A stretch of DNA of 64,000 nucleotides, taken from assembly GCF_900103255.1 (NCBI RefSeq), contig NZ_FMWS01000016.1, positions 1 to 64,000 on the forward strand. The letters run 5' to 3'. The notes beneath the pieces are model-generated. The model saw only the letters and a list, made by a program, of their open reading frames with translations, was not told the origin of the DNA and searched no databases. Of the stretch, positions 10,088 to 18,590 are shown piece after piece (position 1 is the first letter of the stretch; every line of letters starts with the position of its first letter). Source of the DNA: Gilliamella bombi (lineage in GTDB: Bacteria; Pseudomonadota; Gammaproteobacteria; Enterobacterales; Orbaceae). Position numbers and translations under genes: made by a program.

Positions 10088-10487
10088 ATAAATTCCTTAT
10101 TAATTCTATTTTATGCCATTTCACTCTGTTTTGCGTGAAAATTACTAAATAAATTGTATCACGAATTAAAGACTTATCCTATCGGCAAATAGCGTTACGA
10201 CCAAGTTCTATCCAATATATTATTTAAAATAAATGCAAAGAATTTAACTATTTGCAAATGTATTATTTGTTAAATTTAAAATTAATTTAAATTTTGTCGT
10301 TATTTCAACCATCATTATTAGAAATAACCTTAATTTATTTCTATTTCAATGTTTATTTTTGCACTTAATGGCATAGTTCCTAAAATGTTCTTACCAAAAT
10401 AAGAAATTTTGTTTTTATTGCTTGCAAGCTATTTTGAACAAATTACAATAGTCTATAAATTTATTTATTATTGATGGAGAAATACCT
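10088..10487. other. 400-bp divergent intergenic region between ribH and gmhA
   Basis: AT-rich and non-coding, holding the promoters of two divergent operons. A plausible sigma-70 promoter for gmhA is TTGCAA (10422-10427), 16 bp, TACAAT (10444-10449). A GGAGA ribosome-binding site at 10476-10480 serves the GTG start. Nothing else structured was recognised. Confidence 0.5.
10422..10449 (+). promoter_or_regulatory. candidate sigma-70 promoter of gmhA-yafJ
   Basis: TTGCAA, 16-bp spacer, TACAAT: four of six and five of six matches to consensus, about 40 bases upstream of the gmhA start. In DNA this AT-rich such matches arise easily, so this is only a candidate. Confidence 0.35.
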
Positions 10488-11066
10488 GTGTATATTGACA
10501 ATATTCGTGATGAATTAAACCAAGCTATTAACGTATTAACTAATTTTGTTTCAGATGATAAAAATCTCCAACAAATCCAAAAAGCTGCTATTTTAATTGC
10601 TGATTCGTTTAAACATGGTGGTAAAGTTTTATCATGTGGTAATGGTGGCTCTCATTGTGATGCTATGCATTTTGCTGAAGAATTAACTGGTCGCTATCGT
10701 GATAATCGCCCTGCTTATCCTGCGATAGCCATATCAGATGTAAGCCACATTTCGTGTGTAGGTAATGATTTTGGATTTGATTCTATCTTTTCACGTTATG
10801 TTGAAGGTGTAGGTCAGAAAGGTGATGTACTTTTAGGTATCTCAACTTCAGGAAATTCAGCTAACGTGCTTAAGGCAATTGAAGCAGCAAAACAAAAAGG
10901 GATGAAAATTATTACGTTAACTGGTAAAGATGGTGGTAAGATGAATGGACTTGCCGATGTTGATATTCGTGTTCCACATTTTGGTTATGCCGATCGTGTG
11001 CAAGAAATCCATATCAAAGTTATTCATATTCTTATTCTGTTAATTGAAAAAGAGATGGCAAAATAA
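10488..11066 (+). CDS. gmhA: D-sedoheptulose 7-phosphate isomerase
   Basis: First step of ADP-heptose synthesis for LPS (sedoheptulose 7-phosphate to heptose 7-phosphate). Its 192 residues are very close to E. coli GmhA along the full length: SIS-domain motifs [34 protein letters not shown] and the C-terminal [20 protein letters not shown] with metal-ligand His. It starts with GTG, with GGAGA 7 bases upstream. yafJ begins 1 base after the stop, as in E. coli (lpcA-yafJ). Confidence 0.97.
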   Translation: MYIDNIRDELNQAINVLTNFVSDDKNLQQIQKAAILIADSFKHGGKVLSCGNGGSHCDAMHFAEELTGRYRDNRPAYPAIAISDVSHISCVGNDFGFDSIFSRYVEGVGQKGDVLLGISTSGNSANVLKAIEAAKQKGMKIITLTGKDGGKMNGLADVDIRVPHFGYADRVQEIHIKVIHILILLIEKEMAK

Positions 11067-11067
11067 T

Positions 11068-11847
11068 ATGTGTGAATTATTGGGTATGAGTGCTAATGTG
11101 CCAACCGATATCTGCTTTAGTTTTACTAGTTTAATTAAACGAGGTGGGGACAAAGGTCCTCACAAAGATGGTTGGGGAATTACTTTCTACGAAGGAAAAG
11201 GTTGCCGAACATTTAAAGATCCTGAGCCTTGTAGCTATTCGCCTATTGCTAAAATGGTGAAAGAATATCCCATCAAATCTAAAGCTGTGATTGCTCATAT
11301 TCGACAAGCAAATCGAGGCGGTGTCGCACTAGAAAATACCCACCCATTCACCCGCGAACTCTGGAGTAAAAATTGGACTTTTGCCCACAATGGACAATTA
11401 ACCAATTACCAAAATTTAGATACAGGGCTTTTTCAACCTGTTGGAGAAACCGATAGCGAATACGCTTTTTGCTATTTAATTAATCAATTACAGCAAAAAT
11501 ATTCACAAAAACCTGTCGATGATCTTGAGCTATTTAATTTTATTAAGCAATGTGCCGATCGATTAAGCCAACTAGGCATATTCAATATGCTACTTTCTGA
11601 TGGGCAATATGTGTTTGCCTATTGTACAACGAATTTGCATTGGATAACCCGTAAAGCACCATTTGGCAAAGCAAAATTACTGGACGAAGATGTAGAAATT
11701 GATTTTCAAAAACATACAACACCCAATGATATTGTTACTATCATTTCAACCTTACCATTAACTTCAAATGAGATATGGCAAAAACTTAATACTGGCGAAG
11801 CGATTTTATTTAAAGATGGCGAAATTAGCCAATCTTCCGCATTTTAA
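11068..11847 (+). CDS. yafJ: class II glutamine amidotransferase YafJ
   Basis: Ntn-hydrolase glutaminase-domain protein with unknown acceptor. The start at 11068 gives MCELLGM, which places the catalytic Cys at position 2, as the family requires after removal of Met; the longer reading frame starting inside gmhA would bury it. Further motifs: RGGDKGPHKDGWGI, HIRQANRG, and the NTHPF / AHNGQL substrate region. It is 259 residues, against 255 in E. coli. Only 1 base separates it from gmhA, so it is coupled. Its physiological role is unproven even in E. coli. Confidence 0.92.
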   Translation: MCELLGMSANVPTDICFSFTSLIKRGGDKGPHKDGWGITFYEGKGCRTFKDPEPCSYSPIAKMVKEYPIKSKAVIAHIRQANRGGVALENTHPFTRELWSKNWTFAHNGQLTNYQNLDTGLFQPVGETDSEYAFCYLINQLQQKYSQKPVDDLELFNFIKQCADRLSQLGIFNMLLSDGQYVFAYCTTNLHWITRKAPFGKAKLLDEDVEIDFQKHTTPNDIVTIISTLPLTSNEIWQKLNTGEAILFKDGEISQSSAF

Positions 11848-11909
11848 TAGGGTGCTTGGTGACTCATTTTTAAATTGATAATGCAGATAACTTAAAGTTA
11901 TCCATAACA

Positions 11910-12145
11910 TTATAGGTTTTTAGCTAGAACAATCAGCAATACCATTGCCAATAACATACCAAAACCTTGTGAACAAATTGCCGAAATCCTAACGCAAAAC
12001 CAACAAAAAGTGCACTCCAACCAACTTGACTAACAAAGTGGGTTGAAACAAGCGGAAACACAACATAAAAACCCAAGACAATAAACAGATTATCAAGTAA
12101 AAGTATTTGCCGACCTGTTTTACGAATTTGAGATGGTATTGGCAT
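11910..12145 (-). pseudogene. mdtH: remnant of multidrug MFS transporter gene mdtH
   Basis: The first about 55 codons clearly match the MdtH N-terminus (LLLDNLFIVLGFYVVFPL, then VGWSALFVGFALGFRQF). The frame is then lost and stops after 70 codons. One base over, the reading continues as SQGFGMLLAMVLLIVLAKNL and stops at 11910, which looks like the hydrophobic end of an MFS protein. The intact gene would be about 400 codons, so most of it is deleted. It begins directly at the mgsA stop, so it was probably the second gene of that transcript. Confidence 0.75.
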
Positions 12146-12607
12146 TTATTTAACTCTTTGAGTTAAATAGTTTTGATAATCAGGAATTTCAATATCAACT
12201 TCTTGCGTAAAAATAGAGGACTGAATTAATGCATTGGCTGTGGCTTGATTAGTGGCAACTGGAATATTCCAAACAGTAGATAATCGTAACAACGCTTTCA
12301 CATCTGGATCATGAGGTACAGCATTAAGTGGATCCCAAAAAAAGATTAAGATATCAATTTTACCTTCTGCAATTAATGAACCTATCTGCTGATCTCCCCC
12401 CATCGGACCACTTAACATTGGCGTGATATTTAATCCTGTTTCTTGCTTTATTAATGTTCCAGTAGTGCCCGTGCCACATAAATTATGACGAGAAAGCTCT
12501 TCACGATTTTTTTTACACCAACTTAATAAAGAATCTTTCAGATGATCGTGAGCAACTAAAGCAATATTTTTTTTAGCTAGTAATTTACGTGTGGTATATA
12601 GCATCAT
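12146..12607 (-). CDS. mgsA: methylglyoxal synthase
   Basis: Converts dihydroxyacetone phosphate to methylglyoxal plus phosphate, a glycolytic bypass that relieves sugar-phosphate stress. At 153 residues it matches E. coli (152). Seen: ALVAHDHLK at the N-terminus, GTTGTLI, the catalytic-Asp motif [36 protein letters not shown] with the catalytic His, and PVATNQATA. Two Met codons begin the frame; the second corresponds to the E. coli start. Confidence 0.95.
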   Translation of the reverse strand: MMLYTTRKLLAKKNIALVAHDHLKDSLLSWCKKNREELSRHNLCGTGTTGTLIKQETGLNITPMLSGPMGGDQQIGSLIAEGKIDILIFFWDPLNAVPHDPDVKALLRLSTVWNIPVATNQATANALIQSSIFTQEVDIEIPDYQNYLTQRVK

Positions 12608-12695
12608 TGTATCCTAATTCATTATTATATTTTTTTAATTTTTAACAGAGTATTAATCAAAGCGCAAGGTTTATTTAATTGATAATAGATAATAA

Positions 12696-12717
12696 AAAAG
12701 GCACCGAAGTGCCTTTT
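12696..12717 (-). terminator. intrinsic terminator after the first porin gene
   Basis: A 9-bp stem (AAAAGGCAC / GTGCCTTTT) with a CGAA tetraloop lies 20 bases beyond the porin stop. On the minus strand the T run follows directly. Near-copy of the terminator at 14140-14163. Confidence 0.85.
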
Positions 12718-12736
12718 AAAATAAAGATACAATCAA

Positions 12737-13879
12737 TTAGAATTGGTAAATTAAACCAAGTGCTACTGTGTCTTTTGTTGTGCCCTTGATTTGTGATTTA
12801 GTAAATGAACCATCTTCATATAAAGCACGGCGTGCACCGATATCATCTTTATCTAACAAGTTAATTTTATAATCGATAATAGCTTGTAGGTTTTTGTTAA
12901 AGTCATAAGTTAAACCAACATCAACATATTTAGCTAAATCATTACCTTTAAGCCCTGCATCACTTGAATAACTAGATGCGTCTTTAACTTTATGTTGGAT
13001 ATAAGCAACAGATGGCGTTAAACGTCCTACTTCAAAGTCAATACCATATTGAGCAACTAATTCATAGCCTTTGGTTTTTAAATCATCAGCGCTACGAGTA
13101 GTTGAGGCATTATCCCAGCCATATTTTTGTTTACCTTGAATATATAACGCAGCTAAATAAAGGTTGTCGTTGTCATATTTAATACCAGCTGACCATGCTT
13201 TAGCATCTTTATGACCACCAGTTTGTGCATAACCAGCACCAACAGATAAACCAGTATCAAGCACATCCCAATCAACAACTGAACCCCATGCTTCAGCACT
13301 ATTGCGTTTATCATTAAGAGTATAATTACCGAAATGACGTGTTGAGCTGTTATCTCCGTTATCCGCATATTGAACGGCAAAACGTAAACCATTCACTAAG
13401 CCAAAGAAATCTGAATTACGGTAGGTTGCAACGGCTTTAGTACGAGCTGTTAATGCATAAAGATCATTATCAGAAGCATCACCACCAAATTCTGGTAAAA
13501 CGTCAGTGTAAGATGTTAATGTTTTTAATACACCATCATTGCGACCATAGTCGAATGAACCAAAATCACCAAAGTTTAAACCAGCAAATGCATAACGAGT
13601 TTCATTATCAGCATTTTTACCTGTTTTTGCTTCATATTCCCAACGACCATAGCCAGTTACGCTGTCGGTCACTTGTGTTTGACCTGACATACCTAAACGT
13701 GCAGTGGTCTTGTCACCTTCACCTGTTTGGTTATTGCGATCAGTAATATAGTTTAATGCGTAAACACGACCATAAAAGTCAACTTTATTACCGTCTTTAT
13801 TCCACACTTCAATAGAAGCGTTTGCTGTACCTGCAATTAAAAGTGCAGGAATAGCGATTGCTAATAGATTACGTTTCAT
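12737..13879 (-). CDS. OmpC/OmpF-type general porin, copy 1
   Basis: Outer-membrane trimeric porin for diffusion of small hydrophilic solutes. It has 380 residues with signal peptide MKRNLLAIAIPALLIAGTAN and cleavage after ANA, followed by the enterobacterial porin start SIEVWNKDGNKVDFYGRV. It carries GLNFGDFGSFDYGRNDGV (constriction loop L3 region) and alternating beta-strand patterns, and ends in the BAM signal LIYQF with terminal Phe. It is tandem with copy 2 (14180-15382), sharing the start of the mature protein and the L3 region but differing in surface loops. It has its own terminator and a GAGGGT ribosome-binding site. Confidence 0.93.
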   Translation of the reverse strand: MKRNLLAIAIPALLIAGTANASIEVWNKDGNKVDFYGRVYALNYITDRNNQTGEGDKTTARLGMSGQTQVTDSVTGYGRWEYEAKTGKNADNETRYAFAGLNFGDFGSFDYGRNDGVLKTLTSYTDVLPEFGGDASDNDLYALTARTKAVATYRNSDFFGLVNGLRFAVQYADNGDNSSTRHFGNYTLNDKRNSAEAWGSVVDWDVLDTGLSVGAGYAQTGGHKDAKAWSAGIKYDNDNLYLAALYIQGKQKYGWDNASTTRSADDLKTKGYELVAQYGIDFEVGRLTPSVAYIQHKVKDASSYSSDAGLKGNDLAKYVDVGLTYDFNKNLQAIIDYKINLLDKDDIGARRALYEDGSFTKSQIKGTTKDTVALGLIYQF

Positions 13880-13988
13880 TTTTTACCCTCAAAGGTATTT
13901 TATATTATTAAAGATGCAAATTGCTTTGCTCTGGTTTAACAAATAACTGCTAATAATCAGCAATTATATTATTACTGTGATAGCCATT

Positions 13989-14036
13989 TTGCCTAATAAA
14001 CATGGCTCTAATGCCACATTGCCTATTTAACAATGG
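13989..14036. repeat. pair of direct repeats upstream of porin copy 1
   Basis: TTGCCTAATAAACATGG (13989-14005) and TTGCCTATTTAACAATGG (14019-14036) start 30 bp apart, about three helical turns, and 110-160 bp upstream of the porin start. This arrangement fits a dimeric regulator site (OmpR-like control is known for such porins), but the OmpR consensus is not evident. The rest of the 13880-14139 gap shows nothing else. No matching pair was seen upstream of copy 2. Confidence 0.35.
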
Positions 14037-14139
14037 AATTTAGATTTATTCTGCGAATTTTCGAATATTTTAATACTTATTATAAATTTTTTTAGGCATA
14101 AAATGTTTTTTTAGGTGGGAATGAATTCAAAAGATGAAA

Positions 14140-14163
14140 AAAAAGGCACCTAAGTGCCTTTTT
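14140..14163 (-). terminator. intrinsic terminator after the second porin gene
   Basis: A 10-bp stem (AAAAAGGCAC / GTGCCTTTTT) with a CTAA loop lies 16 bases beyond the stop of porin copy 2. It is nearly identical to the terminator of copy 1, which supports duplication of the whole unit. Confidence 0.85.
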
Positions 14164-14179
14164 ATAAGATATTAAGCGA

Positions 14180-15382
14180 TTAGAATTGGTAAATTAAACC
14201 AACACCTAACACATCTTTAGTACCTGGTTTAGTATCGTGACCACGTGGATTTTCAGTATTTGAAGCTGCACCAAAATCTTTACGATCAAGAAGGTTGAAT
14301 TTATATTCAACAATCGTACTAAAGTTTTTGTTTAAATCGTAAGTTGCACCTACAGATACATACTTAGCTTCTGGTGAATTGAAACCTCTATACTTCCAAC
14401 GGTAACCATATTTTGAAAAATTATCATAATCAGAAGATTTAACTTTGTGTTGAACATAAGCTAGAGAAGGAGTTAAACGACCAACTTCAAGATCGATACC
14501 ATATTGAGCAACTAATTCAAATCCTCTGACTTTTAAATCTGTATCTCTTATATGATAAACGTAATCACCAATTAATCCATAAGTACCAACCGCATTCTTA
14601 TGTTTACTTTGGAAATAGTTAGCACCTAAATATAAATTATAGTTATCATATTTAAGACCAGTTGCCCAAGTACTTTGACGGCTATCACTTTTTGAAGTTT
14701 GAGCGTAACCTGCACCAGCTGTTAAACCAGTGTCAAAAATATTCCATTGAACATTTGCACCCCAAGCTTCTTTGGATTTATGGTTAATACGATCTTTAGT
14801 AGTACCTGATACAGGGTCTAACCATTTTTTATTCTCAATATCTTTAACTGCATCACCATTATCGGCATATTGTAATGCAAAGCTAATATCATCGGTTAAA
14901 CCGAAGAAGTTATTGTTACGGTAAGTTGCAACAGCTTTAGTACGTTCTGAAAGAACATGCCATTCATTGTTTGCTGCATCACCACCAAATTGTGGTAATA
15001 CGTCAGTATAAGCAGTAATTGCTTTTAACACACCGTCATTACGACCATAGTCGAATGAACCAGCATCACCAAAGTTTAAACCAGCGAATGCATAACGTAC
15101 TTCACTACTGCCGTCTTTACTTTTACCCGCTTTAGCTTCATATTCCCAACGACCATAACCAGTTACGCTATCAGTGATTTGAGTTTGGCCTGACATACCT
15201 AAACGAGCTGAAGTATCATCACCTTCGCCTTTTTGACCACGGTCAGTGATGTTGTTAGCTGCTTTTACTCGGCCGTAAAAGTCAACTTTATTACCATCTT
15301 TGTTCCAAACTTCGATAGATGCATTTGCACCAGCTGCGACTAAAAGCGCAGGGATAGCGATTGCTAATAGATTACGTTTCAT
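14180..15382 (-). CDS. OmpC/OmpF-type general porin, copy 2
   Basis: 400-residue outer-membrane porin paralogous to the neighbour at 12737. It has a nearly identical signal peptide (MKRNLLAIAIPALLVAAGAN, cleavage after ANA), the same mature start SIEVWNKDGNKVDFYGRV, the L3 region GLNFGDAGSFDYGRNDGV, and terminal LIYQF. It differs mainly in internal loops (for example around residues 180-210 and 270-330) and is 20 residues longer. The order porin-asnS-pncB-pepN matches ompF-asnS-pncB-pepN of E. coli, so this copy holds the ompF position. The 284-bp upstream gap is AT-rich without recognised structure. Confidence 0.93.
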   Translation of the reverse strand: MKRNLLAIAIPALLVAAGANASIEVWNKDGNKVDFYGRVKAANNITDRGQKGEGDDTSARLGMSGQTQITDSVTGYGRWEYEAKAGKSKDGSSEVRYAFAGLNFGDAGSFDYGRNDGVLKAITAYTDVLPQFGGDAANNEWHVLSERTKAVATYRNNNFFGLTDDISFALQYADNGDAVKDIENKKWLDPVSGTTKDRINHKSKEAWGANVQWNIFDTGLTAGAGYAQTSKSDSRQSTWATGLKYDNYNLYLGANYFQSKHKNAVGTYGLIGDYVYHIRDTDLKVRGFELVAQYGIDLEVGRLTPSLAYVQHKVKSSDYDNFSKYGYRWKYRGFNSPEAKYVSVGATYDLNKNFSTIVEYKFNLLDRKDFGAASNTENPRGHDTKPGTKDVLGVGLIYQF

Positions 15383-15666
15383 TTTTTACCCTCATGGTTA
15401 TTTTTTAAAAAGACACTTCCATAAGTTTAGTGTCAATTTTCGTACAATAATTATTCATCCAAAAAATAATATTTTTATCTATTATTTTTCTACTTTTTAC
15501 AGTAGTGTAAATTATGTATAAATTTTTTTTAAAATCAAGCGAACTTTTCATTAAATGTAGTATCTAAGTCTAAATTTAAGCCTGTTTGATTGTTTTTTAA
15601 ACTAAAACAGATTAATATCTACCTACTGTAACTCTCAATAAATTCTTGTTAGGGATTTTAATCAAC

Positions 15667-17070
15667 TTAAAAGTTTGCATTACGCGGCGTTCTTGGGAAT
15701 GGGATAACATCGCGCACATTTTGAACACCTGTTACATAAACAATTAAACGTTCAAAACCAAGACCAAAACCAGAATGCGGCACAGTACCATATCGACGTA
15801 AATCACGATACCACCAATAATCTTCTTTTTTAAGTCCCAATTCTTCCATGCGCTTATCCAACATATCTAAACGCTCCTCACGCTGAGATCCACCAATGAT
15901 TTCACCAATTCCTGGCGCTAAAACATCCATTGCTGCTACCGTTTTACCGTCATCATTCATACGCATATAAAATGCTTTAATATCTTTCGGATAGTTTTTT
16001 ACTACCACTGGTGCTTTAAAATGTTGTTCAGCTAAATAACGTTCATGTTCTGAAGCTAAATCAATTCCCCAGCTGACTGGGTTTTCAAATTTAGCATCAC
16101 AATTTTGTAATATAGTGATAGCATCAGTGTAATCCACTTGAGCAAAATCAGCATTAATAAAGTTTTCAAGACGATTGATTGCTTCTTTATCGACATGCTG
16201 AGCAAAAAATTGCATATCATCAGCACGTTTTTCTAGCACTTCTTTAAACACATATTTCAACATATCCTCAGCAAGCTTAGCGTTATCATCTAGATCAGCA
16301 AACGCTACTTCAGGCTCCATCATCCAAAACTCAGCTAAATGGCGAGTAGTATTTGAGTTCTCTGCTCTAAATGTTGGACCAAAAGTATAAACTTTAGAAA
16401 GTGCACAAGCATAAGTTTCAGCGTTTAATTGTCCAGAAACGGTTAAAAAAGATTCTTTACCAAAGAAATCTTTATCAAAATCAACTTTACCATTATCAGA
16501 TTTAGGCAGATTTAGCATATCAAGTGTTGAAACGCGGAACATTTCGCCCGCCCCTTCAGTATCTGATGCGGTAATAATAGGAGTTGATAGCCAATAAAAG
16601 CCACGATCATTAAAAAACTGATGAATTGCTTGCGCAAGCGTATGGCGTACACGCGTTATCGCACCAACAATATTGGTTCTTGCACGCAAGTGAGCCACTT
16701 CACGAAGATATTCAATTGAATGGCGCTTTGCTGCCATTGGGTAAGTTTCGGGATCGTCAACAAAGCCATACACTTCAACTTGCGTTGCTTGTAATTCATA
16801 TTTTTGACCTTGACCTGGTGACTCCACTACTTTACCAGTGACTTTAACGGAACAACCAGCTGTTAGACGCAAGATTTCCTGTTCATAATTAGGTAAATTA
16901 TTTTCAATAACAGCTTGAATAGGGTCAAAGCAGGAACCATCGTAAACAGCTAAAAATGAAATACCTGCTTTAGAATCACGGCGAGTTCTTACCCAGCCTT
17001 GAACTGAAATAGTGCTACCAACAGCAATTTTGCCTTGTAACACATCAACAATAGGTGCAACTGAAGTCAT
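15667..17070 (-). CDS. asnS: asparaginyl-tRNA synthetase
   Basis: Class IIb aminoacyl-tRNA synthetase charging tRNA-Asn. Its 467 residues match E. coli (466). The N-terminal OB-fold anticodon-binding domain (about 15-105) contains [17 protein letters not shown]. The catalytic domain has motif 2 ([25 protein letters not shown]) and motif 3 at the C-terminus ([15 protein letters not shown], ending [12 protein letters not shown], the asnS hallmark). It lies between the porin and pncB, as in E. coli. Confidence 0.97.
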   Translation of the reverse strand: MTSVAPIVDVLQGKIAVGSTISVQGWVRTRRDSKAGISFLAVYDGSCFDPIQAVIENNLPNYEQEILRLTAGCSVKVTGKVVESPGQGQKYELQATQVEVYGFVDDPETYPMAAKRHSIEYLREVAHLRARTNIVGAITRVRHTLAQAIHQFFNDRGFYWLSTPIITASDTEGAGEMFRVSTLDMLNLPKSDNGKVDFDKDFFGKESFLTVSGQLNAETYACALSKVYTFGPTFRAENSNTTRHLAEFWMMEPEVAFADLDDNAKLAEDMLKYVFKEVLEKRADDMQFFAQHVDKEAINRLENFINADFAQVDYTDAITILQNCDAKFENPVSWGIDLASEHERYLAEQHFKAPVVVKNYPKDIKAFYMRMNDDGKTVAAMDVLAPGIGEIIGGSQREERLDMLDKRMEELGLKKEDYWWYRDLRRYGTVPHSGFGLGFERLIVYVTGVQNVRDVIPFPRTPRNANF

Positions 17071-17238
17071 TTAATTATCCATCTCTACATTAATTTGTTT
17101 AAGTAATATTTAAAGTAATACAGATATATTCTAAAGACTATCCCATAACGAAATGGAATTCTTGAATAACTTGTTTCTTATTACTAATTACTAATTTTTA
17201 GTTTCTAATATTAATAATAAGTTAAACATGAATTATTA

Positions 17239-18432
17239 TCATTGTTTAACACTAAAAGTTCGTTTTAATTCATCAATAAAATCTAAATCCTGAGATATCG
17301 TTTTACCTGGACTATCTGATAGTTTAGCCACAGATTGATTATTACATTCCGTTAATTTAAGCACAATGTTCAATGCTTTGGTATTGGCATCTTTAGATGG
17401 AATATCACAAGCTAAAAAACCACCGACGCCAAAAGATAATTTTACGCGATGATTAAAATGTTGATAGATTTTAATCGCCTTATCAAAATTTAAGCTATCA
17501 GAAAAAACCAAAAGTTTAGTTTGTGGATCTATGCCCAATTGCTGATAATGAGCAATTGCTTTTTCACCCCATTGAATTGAATCACCTGAATCATGACGAA
17601 GCCCTTGATAATGGGAAGCAAAATGCAAATCAAAATCACGTAAAAATGCATCCATTGTAATACAATCTGTTAATGCTATTCCTAAGTCATGAGGATATTC
17701 ATCTAACCAAACTTGAAGAGCATTTCTTTGGCAATCTTGAAGATTAGCACTTAAACGTTGATGAGCTTGAAACCACTCGTGTGCTTGGGTTCCAACAGGA
17801 GTAAGCCCTAAACGATAAGCCAGTAAATAATTGCTAGTACTATGAAAGTTATGAAAGTGTGTTTTCAAATAACTGACAACTGCCTCTTGCACCGCAAACG
17901 AATAACGCCTACGCGTACCAAAATCCATTAAATTAAAGCCCGACATATCCATATTAGCTGTTTTTTCATTAAACAACGCCAATTTATCTTTTAGCCGAGC
18001 TAGTGCCTCAGAAACTCCAATATTAGGTGAACGATCTTTATGAACAATTTCACTGATAACGGCAAGTAATGGCACTTCCCATAGAATAACATCTAGCCAT
18101 TTACCTTCAATTGTAATAGAAAGCACTCCATCTTCATTTTTTATAGTGAGCAAATCACTATTGAAACGCCATTTTTTAAGCCAATTTAAATAGTCAGATT
18201 TAAAAAAGGAAATATTTGATAAATAGTTAAATTCATCATCAGACAGCGCTAATGATTCCATTAATTTCACTTGATGTATTATTTCATCAACATATTGTCC
18301 CAATAAATCATCACTACGACAACGAAACTGCGCAACGACAGTTACCTCTGGGTAGTAATGAAATACAGCCTGCTGCATATGCAACTTATAAGCATCAGTA
18401 TCTAATATTGATGTAATTATTGCTGGTAACAT
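17239..18432 (-). CDS. pncB: nicotinate phosphoribosyltransferase
   Basis: Salvages nicotinic acid to nicotinate mononucleotide using PRPP and ATP, the Preiss-Handler entry to NAD. It has 397 residues. Seen: [18 protein letters not shown] near the N-terminus, FGTRRRYSF (substrate phosphate binding), [12 protein letters not shown] containing the family phosphohistidine, and GLRHDSGDS plus FSDSLN for PRPP binding. It is monocistronic and divergent from pepN across a 158-bp gap, as in E. coli. It is relevant because the neighbouring NadR homologue seems to lack ribosylnicotinamide kinase activity. Confidence 0.96.
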   Translation of the reverse strand: MLPAIITSILDTDAYKLHMQQAVFHYYPEVTVVAQFRCRSDDLLGQYVDEIIHQVKLMESLALSDDEFNYLSNISFFKSDYLNWLKKWRFNSDLLTIKNEDGVLSITIEGKWLDVILWEVPLLAVISEIVHKDRSPNIGVSEALARLKDKLALFNEKTANMDMSGFNLMDFGTRRRYSFAVQEAVVSYLKTHFHNFHSTSNYLLAYRLGLTPVGTQAHEWFQAHQRLSANLQDCQRNALQVWLDEYPHDLGIALTDCITMDAFLRDFDLHFASHYQGLRHDSGDSIQWGEKAIAHYQQLGIDPQTKLLVFSDSLNFDKAIKIYQHFNHRVKLSFGVGGFLACDIPSKDANTKALNIVLKLTECNNQSVAKLSDSPGKTISQDLDFIDELKRTFSVKQ

Positions 18433-18590
18433 GTAAATTTAGTGCTATTGCTTTAAATAAAAATTTCAAAGATTATAGCAGAATAATAATGAAGATATAG
18501 ATTAATTATGTAATAAGATTGTTTTTAATCAGCTATAATATCAACCAATATAAAATATAAATTGATTTCAAACCAAAAGGTCATAACAAC

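Noticed and set aside
10088-10487. FMN riboswitch upstream of ribH
   Set aside because: No conserved RFN helices or AGGG-type core words were recognised.
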